In this document: positions 50,657-62,870 of the stretch, one piece after another
Layout of the letters: each line of letters begins with the position of its first letter
Position numbering within the stretch: the first letter of the stretch is position 1
NCBI RefSeq assembly: GCF_003149535.1
Contig: NZ_QGDB01000006.1
Span: 1 to 64,000, forward strand
Origin: Falsochrobactrum shanghaiense
Lineage (GTDB): Bacteria; Pseudomonadota; Alphaproteobacteria; Rhizobiales; Rhizobiaceae
DNA: 64,000 bases
Direction of reading: 5' to 3'
Made by a program: the position numbers and the translations under genes
Notes under the pieces: model-generated
What the model was told of the DNA's origin: nothing
Database searches by the model: none
The model's input: only the letters and a program-made list of their open reading frames with translations

Positions 50657-51221
50657 TCGCCTCGCTTTCACATTCAGGCGCTTTCGCGTCGTCTTCGCCG
50701 CACTTGCTGCGACTGTGCTCATGGCAGGCTGCACGGTGCAGCCGCTTTATTCGTCGGGCAGTGCGGGCAGCACGATTGGCGGCAGTGTCGCGCCGGATAT
50801 GCGAGCCAAGCTTGCGTCGGTCGCAATCGATCCTGCGGGCGACGTCTTCGGCCAGCAGGTGCGCAACAGGCTGATCTTCCTGCTGGGCGGCGGCGCGGGT
50901 GAACCGGCCAACCCGGTCTACAGGCTGCGACTGGGATTGAGCCAGTCGACGCTTTCGGCAGTCAGCGTCGATATTGGCGACAGGACCGACCGCACCGGGC
51001 GGCCTTCAGCGGGCATGGTCAAGGCGACGTCGAATTTCGTGCTGTTTGATCGTGACGGCAAGCCATTGGCGAAAGGCACGCGCACGGCGACCGCTTCCTT
51101 TGATCGTCCGCGTCAGGAATTCGCCAATCTGCGCGCCGAGCGCGATGCGCGCAAGCGCGCCGCCGAAGAACTGGCGGAGCAGGTTTATCTGGCGCTTGCC
51201 ATGCAGCTTTCAAAGCTCTGA
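50643..51221 (+). CDS. lptE: LPS-assembly lipoprotein LptE
   Basis: Outer-membrane lipoprotein of 192 residues that plugs the LptD pore and helps place LPS in the outer leaflet. The signal peptide ends LMAGC near residue 29, a proper lipobox. The mature part is poorly conserved, as is usual, with VQPLYSSG just after the cysteine and a C-terminal amphipathic helix. The start overlaps leuS, the common leuS-lptE pairing. holA, the next gene in many proteobacteria, is absent; a terminator follows at once. Confidence 0.9.
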
Positions 51222-51226
51222 ACAAG

Positions 51227-51255
51227 AAAACGGCGGGCCAATGACCCGCCGTTTT
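51227..51255. terminator. Bidirectional terminator between lptE and the transaldolase gene
   Basis: AAAACGGCGGG (51227-51237) and CCCGCCGTTTT (51245-51255) make an 11-bp stem with a 7-base loop, flanked by A and T runs. It separates two convergent genes. Confidence 0.9.
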
Positions 51256-51279
51256 GCTTTATGCGGATAGCGCCTGTGG

Positions 51280-51933
51280 TCAGGCGATTTTCTGGCCGGT
51301 CTTCGCCCAGTCGGCGAGGAAGGCTTCGAGGCCCTTGTCGGTCAGCGGATGCTTGACCAGCGCCTTGAGCGTTGCAGGCGGCACGGTCGCGACGTCGGCG
51401 CCGATTAGCGCTGCTTCCTTGACGTGGTTGACCGTGCGGATGGATGCGGCAAGAATTTCCGTGCGGAAATCGTAATTGTCGTAGATCGTGCGGATTTCGG
51501 CGATCAGTTCCATGCCGTTGATGCCCATATCATCGACGCGGCCGATGAAGGGCGAGATGTAGGTCGCGCCGGCCTTGGCTGCGAGAAGCGCCTGATTGGC
51601 CGAAAAGCAGAGCGTGACATTGGTCTTGAGGCCTTCGGAGCTCAATTTCTTGCAGGCCTTGAGGCCATCGAGAGTGAGCGGAACCTTGATGCAGATATTG
51701 TCGGCCAGCTTGGAAAGCACGGCTGCTTCCTTGATCATGCCGTCAAAATCGGTTGCAGTGACTTCGGCTGAAACCGGGCCATCGACGATGCCGCAGATTT
51801 CCTTGGTGACTTCGAGAATGTCACGGCCTGATTTTGCGATAAGAGAGGGGTTGGTGGTGACGCCATCAACCAGTCCAAGATCGTTGAGTTCGCGGATTTC
51901 CTTGACGTCCGCAGTGTCGACGAAAAACTTCAT
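51280..51933 (-). CDS. tal: Transaldolase, small (TalC/fructose-6-phosphate aldolase-like) type
   Basis: Class I aldolase barrel of 217 residues in the pentose phosphate pathway. [13 protein letters not shown] starts the barrel, [14 protein letters not shown] is strand 2, and [12 protein letters not shown] carries the Schiff-base lysine near residue 85. [20 protein letters not shown] and [15 protein letters not shown] complete the family signature. The ATG at 51933 follows GGAGGAACGCTGTT. This short form is usual in alphaproteobacteria. It is divergent from priA. Confidence 0.95.
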   Translation of the reverse strand: MKFFVDTADVKEIRELNDLGLVDGVTTNPSLIAKSGRDILEVTKEICGIVDGPVSAEVTATDFDGMIKEAAVLSKLADNICIKVPLTLDGLKACKKLSSEGLKTNVTLCFSANQALLAAKAGATYISPFIGRVDDMGINGMELIAEIRTIYDNYDFRTEILAASIRTVNHVKEAALIGADVATVPPATLKALVKHPLTDKGLEAFLADWAKTGQKIA

Positions 51934-52038
51934 AACAGCGTTCCTCCATAATGAGCGCGGGTGTGAGGGAGTTAAATCCATTTAAATCCCGGAAGGTGGC
52001 TTTTCTTTAGCGCAAAGCCGCGCCAAGGTCACGCAGAC

Positions 52039-54249
52039 ATGTCGAAAGATTCGCACGATATTTCAGGTCTGTTCGCGCAACACTCTCCCAGAGTGGTGCC
52101 GGTGCTCGTCCCCATGCCTGCTGAACGACCCTATTCCTATATGGTGCCGGAAGGGATGCAGGTCCAGCCCGGTTCCATCGTGCGCGTGCCTTTAGGTCCG
52201 CGCGAGGTTGCCGGAATCGTCTGCGCGGGGGAAACAGATGCGGTCGATGCGAAAAAGCTGCGTGCGATCGCGGAGGTTTTTGATTGCCCGCCGGTCAATG
52301 AAGAGATGTTGCGCTTCATGCGATGGGCGGCGGACTATACGCTTTCGCCACCCGGAATGGTGGCGCGCATGGTGCTGCGCGCGCCTGCGGCTTTCGATCC
52401 CGAACCGCATGTGCCGGGACTTCGCTATCATGGCGGCGAGCCGGAACGCATGACGGATGCGCGCGCCCGCGTGCTGGAGCTTGCCCGCAGCGGCCTTGCC
52501 TGGACGCGCTCCGGACTTGCCCATGCCGCAGGCGTCTCGCTGACGGTGGTCGATGGGCTTAAAGCGCAAGGGCTGTTTCAGGAAGTGTTGCTGCCGCCGC
52601 CCGCCGTGGTGGCGCGGCCCGATACGGATTATGCGCGCGCGACATTGTCGGAAGACCAGCAGGCGGCGGCGGAAATGCTCTCGGAAGCCGTTGAAGCGGG
52701 TGGTTTTTCGGTCTCGCTGCTTGACGGCGTGACCGGATCGGGCAAGACGGAGGTCTATTTCGAAGCCGTCGCCAAGGCACTTGATCAGGGCAGGCAGGTG
52801 CTGATTCTCTTGCCCGAAATAGCGCTCACCCAGCAGTTTCTCGACCGATTCCATGATCGTTTCGGCGCAAAGCCTGCCGAATGGCATTCCGATCTCGCGC
52901 CAAGGACGCGCGAGCGCGTCTGGCGGCAGGTGGCGGAAGGCACGGTGCGGGTGGTGGCGGGTGCGCGTTCGGCGCTGTTTCTGCCGTTCAGGGAACTGGG
53001 GCTGATCGTGGTCGATGAGGAGCATGATCCCGCCTACAAGCAGGAAGACCGTGTCTTTTACAATGCGCGCGACATGAGCGTCGTTCGTGGCCACATTGGA
53101 GCTTTTCCGGTGGTGCTTGCGTCGGCCACGCCGTCTATTGAAAGCCAGGTCAATGCCGATCAGGGCCGCTACAGGCGAATCAAGTTGTATGGTCGTTATG
53201 CGCAAGCCGCGTTGCCCGATCTGAAAACCATCGATATGCGTCGCTCGCCGCCACCACCGGGACGGTTTTTATCCCCTGCGCTCACTGAAGAGGTCGGCAA
53301 AACAGTCGAACGCGGCGAACAGGCGCTGCTGTTTCTCAACCGGCGCGGCTATGCGCCGCTGACCTTGTGCCGTGTCTGCGGCCATCGCTTCCAGTGCCCG
53401 CAATGTTCAAGCTGGCTGGTCGAGCATCGTTTTCGCGGGCAGTTGATGTGCCATCAATGCGGCTATCACGAGCCGGTGCCGGAAGCCTGCCCCGAATGCG
53501 GGACGCTCGATCATCTGGTCGCCTGCGGTCCGGGCGTGGAGCGGATTGCCGAGGAGGTCGCGGCAACGTTCAACGAGGCGCGAATCATCGTTCTTTCGTC
53601 TGATATGGCGGGCGGGGTAAAACGTCTGCGGCTGGAACTCGACGCGATTGCAAAGGGTGAGGCGGATATTGTCATCGGCACGCAGCTCGTCGCCAAGGGG
53701 CATAATTTTCCGAATATGACGCTGGTGGGCGTGGTGGATGCCGATCTGGGTCTTGCCAATGGCGATCCGCGTGCGGCTGAGCGCACGTTCCAGCTTCTCA
53801 ATCAGGTGACGGGTCGCGCGGGGCGTACGGGTCGCAAGAGCCTTGGTCTCATTCAAACCTACCAGCCTGATCATCCGGTCATGCGGGCGATTGTCAGCGG
53901 CGATTCGGAGGCTTTTTACGCGCGCGAAATCGAGGAGCGGGAACGAAGCCACCTGCCGCCGTTCGGGCGGCTCGCAGCACTTATAATTTCTGCCGACAAC
54001 CGGGCTGACGCGGAAAATCATGCGCGCGCCCTGCGCCGCGCAGCCCCCGCGTCGCCGGAGATTTCGGTGCTGGGGCCTGCCGAAGCACCGCTGGCGCTGG
54101 TGCGTGGGCGCTATCGGTTCCGCATTCTGGTGCACGGCACGAAACGCGCTGATATTCAAGGCTTTATCAGGGCCTTGCTTGCTGCCGCGCCGAAAGAACG
54201 CGGCTCGCTGCGTGTGCAGATTGACGTCGATCCGCAGAGTTTTCTTTGA
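52039..54249 (+). CDS. priA: Primosomal helicase PriA
   Basis: Superfamily 2 helicase of 736 residues that restarts stalled replication forks. The N-terminal 3'-DNA-binding domain covers about 1-110. Walker A is LLDGVTGSGKTEVY near residue 232, with VVDEEHDPAYKQED as motif II. The zinc ribbon follows, with pairs CRVCGHRFQCPQC and CHQCGYHEPVPEACPECG near residues 450-485. GTQLVAKGHNFPNMTLVGVV and QVTGRAGRTGR complete the helicase motifs. ATG at 52039. All key residues appear intact. Confidence 0.97.
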   Translation: MSKDSHDISGLFAQHSPRVVPVLVPMPAERPYSYMVPEGMQVQPGSIVRVPLGPREVAGIVCAGETDAVDAKKLRAIAEVFDCPPVNEEMLRFMRWAADYTLSPPGMVARMVLRAPAAFDPEPHVPGLRYHGGEPERMTDARARVLELARSGLAWTRSGLAHAAGVSLTVVDGLKAQGLFQEVLLPPPAVVARPDTDYARATLSEDQQAAAEMLSEAVEAGGFSVSLLDGVTGSGKTEVYFEAVAKALDQGRQVLILLPEIALTQQFLDRFHDRFGAKPAEWHSDLAPRTRERVWRQVAEGTVRVVAGARSALFLPFRELGLIVVDEEHDPAYKQEDRVFYNARDMSVVRGHIGAFPVVLASATPSIESQVNADQGRYRRIKLYGRYAQAALPDLKTIDMRRSPPPPGRFLSPALTEEVGKTVERGEQALLFLNRRGYAPLTLCRVCGHRFQCPQCSSWLVEHRFRGQLMCHQCGYHEPVPEACPECGTLDHLVACGPGVERIAEEVAATFNEARIIVLSSDMAGGVKRLRLELDAIAKGEADIVIGTQLVAKGHNFPNMTLVGVVDADLGLANGDPRAAERTFQLLNQVTGRAGRTGRKSLGLIQTYQPDHPVMRAIVSGDSEAFYAREIEERERSHLPPFGRLAALIISADNRADAENHARALRRAAPASPEISVLGPAEAPLALVRGRYRFRILVHGTKRADIQGFIRALLAAAPKERGSLRVQIDVDPQSFL

Positions 54250-54280
54250 TAAAGCTGGCAGGAACCACGAGGTAAAACAA

Positions 54281-54670
54281 ATGGATCTTTATCTTCCTGC
54301 AAGTACGGGCGAGTGGCTCGCCTGGAGTTCGGCGGCGATCACGGCCTTTCTGGGCGCGGTCATGTTCTTTGCGCCGGGGCTGTCGATGAAATTGCTCAGG
54401 CTGCAGCCCGCCCACGGACGGGCCGAGGCTTATGCGTCGATCCGCGCCACCATGGCGGGTTTCTATCTTGGCACGGGGCTTGGCTGCCTTGTTTTCGCGC
54501 AGCCATTCCTGTGGGTGGTGCTGGGGGCAGGCTGGGGGTTCGCGCTTTTTGGCCGTTTTATTTCAATGATGTCTGATCGGGGCGCAAGTTTTTACAACAT
54601 ATTTGCGGCCATCATCGAATTCATGCTCATGGCCGGCCCATTGCTCTATGCTTTCGGCTTTGTGGCCTGA
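54281..54670 (+). CDS. Small membrane protein, DUF4345-like
   Basis: Membrane protein of 129 residues with four hydrophobic segments (about 15-35, 55-75, 78-95, 105-127). The pattern SIRATMAGFYLGTGLGCLVF followed by a second hairpin resembles DUF4345-type proteins, but I am not certain of the family. CACGAGGTAAAACAA gives a ribosome-binding site before the ATG at 54281. It lies between priA and the atp operon, 31 bp after priA and probably cotranscribed with it. Function unknown. Confidence 0.75.
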   Translation: MDLYLPASTGEWLAWSSAAITAFLGAVMFFAPGLSMKLLRLQPAHGRAEAYASIRATMAGFYLGTGLGCLVFAQPFLWVVLGAGWGFALFGRFISMMSDRGASFYNIFAAIIEFMLMAGPLLYAFGFVA

Positions 54671-54937
54671 TTTTCCGGTCGCTAAAGGAGTGTCCATCCC
54701 ATGCGGGAGGCAGGCAGTCGTTTTGTTTAACCAGAAAATGCACCATAGCTTACACAAAAGTGCGGGATTCGCGTGTTGCGAGTCCCGTTCGTCTATGCTA
54801 GACGGCATTCACATTTCGGTGTTGGCGCGCCCGCGCGTCAATAGTTCTCCGGAAAGATTCAATAAAATCATCTGGTTGGATTCCTGTGTCCCGATAGGCT
54901 CCAGAAAGATGATTTCAACGCAGAGAGCAGGTTGTTC

Positions 54938-57027
<2,090 letters not shown>

Positions 57028-57048
57028 ATTTTGTGACGGGATGAACGG

Positions 57049-57927
57049 ATGCCTTCACTAAAGGATCTGAGAAACCGTATCGCCTCGGTCAAGGCGACGC
57101 AGAAGATCACCAAGGCGATGCAGATGGTCGCCGCGGCGAAGCTGCGCCGTGCTCAGGAAGCTGCGGAGGCCGCACGGCCCTATTCGCAGCGCATGAGCGC
57201 CGTTCTGGCAAATATCGCCCAGAACGTTTCCGGTGAAGATGCGCCGGCCCTGATGGCCGGTACGGGCAAGGACGACGTGCATCTGCTAGTCGTCTGCACC
57301 GCGGAGCGCGGCCTTTGCGGCGGTTTCAACTCGCAGATCGCACGTCTTGCGCGCGATCATGCGCGTAAGCTGATTGCCGAAGGCAAGACGGTCAAGATCA
57401 TCACGGTCGGCAAGAAGGGCGCGGATATTCTGCGTCGCGAATTCGCCGAACTGCTGATCGATCATGTCAACTTGCGCGAAGTCAAGCAGCTTGCCTTCGT
57501 TCATGCTGATCAGATCGGCCAGAAGGTGATCAAGCTGTTTGAAGAAGGTGCCTTCGATGTCTGCACCTTGTTCTATTCCGAATTCAAGTCGGTGATCAGC
57601 CAGGTTCCGACCGCGCAGCAGCTCATTCCGGCAAGTGCCGATGGCGATGCCGGTGCGCAAGCTGCGGGCGAGGCGATCTACGAATATGAGCCGGATCCTG
57701 CAGAAATCCTGAGCACTTTGATTCCGCGTAATATTTCCGTGCAGATTTTCCGCGCCTTGCTGGAAAATGTCGCCGGGGAAATGGGCGCGAAGATGAGCGC
57801 GATGGACAATGCAACGCGCAATGCGGGTGATATGATCAACGCTCTGTCGATCACTTATAACCGCCAGCGTCAGGCGCAGATCACCAAGGAACTGATCGAA
57901 ATCATTTCGGGCGCAGAAGCGCTCTAG
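57049..57927 (+). CDS. atpG: ATP synthase F1 gamma subunit
   Basis: Central rotor shaft of 292 residues. [20 protein letters not shown] and [15 protein letters not shown] form the N-terminal helix, [18 protein letters not shown] the Rossmann part, and [20 protein letters not shown] with [20 protein letters not shown] the C-terminal helix. The stop codon TAG (57925-57927) lies in CTCTAGAG, the edge of a palindromic repeat that fills the 76-bp gap before atpD. Confidence 0.98.
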   Translation: MPSLKDLRNRIASVKATQKITKAMQMVAAAKLRRAQEAAEAARPYSQRMSAVLANIAQNVSGEDAPALMAGTGKDDVHLLVVCTAERGLCGGFNSQIARLARDHARKLIAEGKTVKIITVGKKGADILRREFAELLIDHVNLREVKQLAFVHADQIGQKVIKLFEEGAFDVCTLFYSEFKSVISQVPTAQQLIPASADGDAGAQAAGEAIYEYEPDPAEILSTLIPRNISVQIFRALLENVAGEMGAKMSAMDNATRNAGDMINALSITYNRQRQAQITKELIEIISGAEAL

Positions 57928-57984
57928 AGTTTGGTTTTACCGCGTGATCTTGTCCGAAAAGTCTGCAACTTTTCGGGATCATGC
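57921..57984. repeat. Palindromic repeat inside the atp operon (atpG-atpD gap)
   Basis: GCGTGATC (57942-57949) pairs with GATCATGC (57977-57984), and CCGAAAAGT (57954-57962) with ACTTTTCGG (57968-57976), giving one long hairpin. The element begins GCTCTAGAG (57921-57929), which includes the atpG stop codon. It is a relative of the repeats at 18885 and 24328. Confidence 0.8.
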
Positions 57985-57997
57985 TAACGGAAGGTAA

Positions 57998-59554
<1,557 letters not shown>

Positions 59555-59562
59555 TGAATTGA

Positions 59563-59594
59563 ATTTCCGGCGGGCTTTCATGTCCGCCGGAAAT
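59563..59594 (+). repeat. Hairpin between atpD and atpC
   Basis: ATTTCCGGCGG (59563-59573) and CCGCCGGAAAT (59584-59594) form an 11-bp stem with loop GCTTTCATGT. It begins 9 bp after the atpD stop. A T-rich segment follows some bases later, so partial termination or mRNA protection are both possible. Confidence 0.65.
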
Positions 59595-59611
59595 GCCTGT
59601 TCATTTTGTTT

Positions 59612-59661
59612 GAGCACGATCTTTTTCGAAAATTGCTGTCCATATTTCGGGATCACGCTCT
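59612..59661. repeat. Second palindromic repeat in the atp operon (atpD-atpC gap)
   Basis: GAGCACGATC (59612-59621) faces GATCACGCTC (59651-59660) with one mismatch, and TTCGAAAAT (59625-59633) faces ATTTCGG (59644-59650) imperfectly. It is a more diverged relative of the hairpin at 57942-57984 and lies 20 bp before atpC. Confidence 0.65.
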
Positions 59662-59680
59662 GAAGAATTAAGTGAGAACC

Positions 59681-60088
59681 ATGGCTCAAGCTTTCCAATT
59701 CGAACTCGTATCGCCTGAGCGGCTCCTGCTTTCAGCGCAGGTGACGGAAGTCGTTATCCCGGGCAGCGAGGGCTATCTGACGGCTCTGGCCGGGCATTCG
59801 CCGTTGATGACGACGATCATGCCGGGCATTGTTACGGTGAAGCTGGCCGATGGCAAGCCGGATTCCTACGTGGTTTTTGGCGGTTTCGCCGACATTACAC
59901 CGCAGGGCTGCACGGTTCTGGCCGAATCAGCGACACATATCGATGACATCGATCCGGCAGATATTCAGCGGCGCATCGATCATGCGCGCGAGCTTCTCAA
60001 TGATGCTTCGTCTGTCGAGCATCGCACCAAGGCCGAAATTTTCCTGCATCAGCTCATGACGTTGCAGGGAACGGTTCTGCCTGCCTGA
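59681..60088 (+). CDS. atpC: ATP synthase F1 epsilon subunit
   Basis: Rotor and inhibitory subunit of 135 residues. FQFELVSPERLLLSAQVTEV starts the beta-sandwich, VVIPGSEGYLTALAGHSPLM is the signature, and a C-terminal helix pair follows (DIQRRIDHARELLND). The ATG at 59681 is chosen over a GTG at 59672; the A-rich GAAGAATTAAGTGAGAACC precedes it. The gap to atpD is 126 bp and full of hairpins. A terminator follows at 60113. Confidence 0.97.
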   Translation: MAQAFQFELVSPERLLLSAQVTEVVIPGSEGYLTALAGHSPLMTTIMPGIVTVKLADGKPDSYVVFGGFADITPQGCTVLAESATHIDDIDPADIQRRIDHARELLNDASSVEHRTKAEIFLHQLMTLQGTVLPA

Positions 60089-60112
60089 TTGCGATTGTCT
60101 TTTTCTTTCTTC

Positions 60113-60137
60113 AAAGCGGGCTTCGGCCCGCTTTTTT
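60113..60137 (+). terminator. Rho-independent terminator of the atp operon
   Basis: AAAGCGGGC (60113-60121) and GCCCGCTTT (60126-60134) pair across a TTCG tetraloop, followed by TTT. It lies 25 bp after atpC. Confidence 0.93.
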
Positions 60138-60309
60138 GATTCCGGAATGCTTTATCACCTTATTTCAAGCGCGGACCGCTGCGAGAATCGGCGGGATGGA
60201 TAGTTATGCGCACAGGTTCATCTCGGGAAAACACTGGACAATCCCCTCGATAAGCCATGAAATGCCGTTCAGACTATCAACGATGTGGATTCGGCGGGGA
60301 GCCGCATAG

Positions 60310-61572
60310 ATGAAATCGGATTTGGCAAGCCCTCACGATGTCGTAATCATAGGGGCAGGCATTGTCGGGGTTGCTACTGCGGCCTTGCTGGCGGAGGCGG
60401 GCCGCAAGGTTCTGGTGATAGACCGAAGCGGCATTTGCGAGGAAACGAGCAGCGGGAATGCGGCGGCGCTGGCTTTCTCGGATATTCTGCCGCTGGCCTC
60501 CAAGGGCGTGATGGGCAAGGTGCCCGGCTGGCTGCTGGATCCGCTCGGGCCGTTTACAATCCGTCCATCCTATTTTCCCAGGATGGTTCCATGGCTTTAC
60601 CGCTTCTGGCGGGCAAGCAGCGCCAGCGTGCAGGCGAAAACAGCCGCAGCACAGGCGGCGATCATGCGTCTTGCCGAAAGCGAGATGCTGTCGCTGATCG
60701 ATCGCGCCGCACTGCGCGACAGGCTGCGTGAAGACGGCAATCTGGAGCTTTATGAAAGCGAGGCTGAACTTGCCGCATCCCAGCCCGGCTGGGATGTGCG
60801 TGAGAAGGCCGGGATTGCCTATGAACATGTGCGCGGAGCCCGGCTTGCGCAATTGCAGCCGGGATTGAGCCCGCGCTTTGTTGCGGGAACCTTCGTGCCG
60901 GGCTGGAAGAATGTGAGCGATCCCAAACTGTTCGGACAGGCCATCTGGGCCTATGCGGAAGGTCTGGGTGCGCGATTGAGGCAAGGCAAGGTCGTACATG
61001 CCCGACCCACGGATGCAGGCGCTATATTGCGGCTTGAGGACGGCACCGAAATAGCCGCCCCGCATCTCGTCATCATGGCTGGCGCATGGTCGCGCAGTCT
61101 GGCGCAGGCATTTGGCGATACGGTTCCGCTGGATACCGAGCGCGGCTACAACACCACTTTGCCGGTGGGCAGTTTCGATGTGAAGCGGCAACTGACCTTT
61201 CCCGGCCATGGCTTTGTCATCACCCCCATGGCAACGGGCCTGCGCGTGGGTGGCGCGGTCGAATTCGGCGGTCTCAGGCTGGCGCCAAATTTTGCGCGAT
61301 CCGAAGCCATGCTCAAAAAGGCAGCCAGGTTCCTTCCGGGTCTGAAGACGGAAAACGGGCGGCAATGGATGGGCTATCGTCCCTCAATGCCCGATTCGCT
61401 TCCCGTGATCGGGCGCGCTGCGGCGGCAAAAAATGTTTATTACGGTTTTGGCCATGGCCATCTCGGTCTGACCCAGTCGGCAGCGACCGCACGCCTCATT
61501 TGCGATCTGATTGCCGATGACAGGCCGGCAATCGATCTTTCACCCTTCGCGCCTCAACGTTTTCGGAACTGA
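60310..61572 (+). CDS. FAD-dependent D-amino-acid oxidase/dehydrogenase (DadA-like)
   Basis: Flavoenzyme of 420 residues in the DAO/DadA family. The N-terminal dinucleotide-binding fold is VVIIGAGIVGVATAALLAEA near residue 11, followed by VIDRSGICEETSSGNA. The C-terminal part has the closing FAD segment YYGFGHGHLGLTQSAATARL. The next gene, 6 bp later, is the 4-hydroxyproline epimerase. The pair fits the bacterial route in which trans-4-hydroxy-L-proline is epimerised to cis-4-hydroxy-D-proline and then oxidised, so this is the likely oxidase. The ATG is at 60310. Confidence 0.9.
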   Translation: MKSDLASPHDVVIIGAGIVGVATAALLAEAGRKVLVIDRSGICEETSSGNAAALAFSDILPLASKGVMGKVPGWLLDPLGPFTIRPSYFPRMVPWLYRFWRASSASVQAKTAAAQAAIMRLAESEMLSLIDRAALRDRLREDGNLELYESEAELAASQPGWDVREKAGIAYEHVRGARLAQLQPGLSPRFVAGTFVPGWKNVSDPKLFGQAIWAYAEGLGARLRQGKVVHARPTDAGAILRLEDGTEIAAPHLVIMAGAWSRSLAQAFGDTVPLDTERGYNTTLPVGSFDVKRQLTFPGHGFVITPMATGLRVGGAVEFGGLRLAPNFARSEAMLKKAARFLPGLKTENGRQWMGYRPSMPDSLPVIGRAAAAKNVYYGFGHGHLGLTQSAATARLICDLIADDRPAIDLSPFAPQRFRN

Positions 61573-61577
61573 CCCTC

Positions 61578-62579
61578 ATGGCAAGACATTCCTTCTTCTG
61601 CATCGACGGACATACATGCGGCAATCCCGTGCGTCTGGTGGCGGGCGGCGGCCCGAACCTGCAAGGTTCGACCATGATGGAGAAGCGTGCGCATTTTCTG
61701 GCGGAATATGACTGGATTCGCACCGGACTGATGTTTGAGCCGCGCGGTCACGACATGATGTCCGGCTCGATCCTTTATCCGCCAACGCGGCCCGATTGCG
61801 ATGTGGGCGTGCTTTTCATCGAGACATCGGGCTGCCTGCCCATGTGCGGCCACGGAACCATCGGCACCGTGACGATGGCGATCGAGCAGGGACTGGTGAC
61901 GCCGAAAGTACCGGGCAAGCTCAATCTCGACACGCCTGCGGGGCTGGTCGCGATCGAATATGAGCAGGATGGCCAATATGTCGAGCGCGTGCGGCTGACC
62001 AATGTGCCGGCATTCCTCTATGGGCAGGATTTCGAGGTGGAATGCCCCGATCTTGGGCCGTTAAAGGTGGATGTCGCCTATGGCGGAAATTTTTATGCAA
62101 TCGTCGAGCCGCAAGAAAATTACACGGATATGAAAGATTATTCCGCGTTGCAGCTGATCGCATGGAGTCCGGTGCTGCGGCAGCGCCTCAACGAAGCCTA
62201 TCAATTCCAGCATCCGGAACTGAAAGATATCAACCGGCTGACCCATATTCTGTGGACAGGAAAGCCGAATCACCCGGAGGCGGATGCGCGCAACGCTGTT
62301 TTCTACGGCGACAAAGCCATTGATCGTTCGCCCTGCGGCACCGGCACTTCAGCGCGTATGGCGCAGCTTGCGGCCAGGGGAAAGCTCAAGCCCGGGGACG
62401 ATTTCGTGCACGAATCAATCATTGGTTCGCTGTTTCACGGCCGTGTGGAAAAGGCGGTGGAAGTGGCTGGACGCCCCGGAATCGTTCCTTCCATAGCGGG
62501 ATGGGCGCGGATGACCGGCTATAATACGATCTTTATCGATGATCGCGATCCGTTCGCGCATGGGTTTAGCGTTGCATAA
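61578..62579 (+). CDS. prpA: 4-hydroxyproline epimerase / proline racemase family (PrpA-like)
   Basis: Cofactor-free two-cysteine epimerase of 333 residues. Catalytic cysteines are Cys90 in MCGHGTIGT and Cys253 in SPCGTGTSA; both are present. MARHSFFCIDGHTCGNPVRL is the N-terminus. From memory the protein is very close to Brucella abortus PrpA, reported as a B-cell mitogen and immune modulator and biochemically as a hydroxyproline epimerase. It follows the FAD oxidase by 6 bp, which favours hydroxyproline use as its metabolic role. Confidence 0.92.
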   Translation: MARHSFFCIDGHTCGNPVRLVAGGGPNLQGSTMMEKRAHFLAEYDWIRTGLMFEPRGHDMMSGSILYPPTRPDCDVGVLFIETSGCLPMCGHGTIGTVTMAIEQGLVTPKVPGKLNLDTPAGLVAIEYEQDGQYVERVRLTNVPAFLYGQDFEVECPDLGPLKVDVAYGGNFYAIVEPQENYTDMKDYSALQLIAWSPVLRQRLNEAYQFQHPELKDINRLTHILWTGKPNHPEADARNAVFYGDKAIDRSPCGTGTSARMAQLAARGKLKPGDDFVHESIIGSLFHGRVEKAVEVAGRPGIVPSIAGWARMTGYNTIFIDDRDPFAHGFSVA

Positions 62580-62630
62580 ACCGGTACGGTTGACAGGAAT
62601 TGCGATCTGTGCCCAATTTTTTGCGATTTA

Positions 62631-62666
62631 GCCAGCGGGAAAAAAATGGAATAAGCCACCGCTGGC
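62631..62666. repeat. Inverted repeat upstream of livH
   Basis: GCCAGCGG (62631-62638) and CCGCTGGC (62659-62666) form an 8-bp stem around a 20-base A-rich loop. It lies about 50 bp after the epimerase stop and 200 bp before livH. It could end the hydroxyproline unit or bind a regulator. The rest of the 291-bp gap (62580-62870) shows no gene. Confidence 0.4.
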
Positions 62667-62870
62667 AGGAGAAAAAAACGTATACAGGGCGCTTTATAGG
62701 GGACATAACTAGTTTCGGGGAGAGGATGGGAACTTAGTCTTTTGTCGAAGACAAAAAGGGTTGCAATCCTCCATACAGCCGTTAGGTGTAAATAACCGGA
62801 AATAAAATGAAGCCGCACGAAATAATGATGCGGCAATAAAATTCCGGCAGAGTAAATGGGTGGCTTCTCT

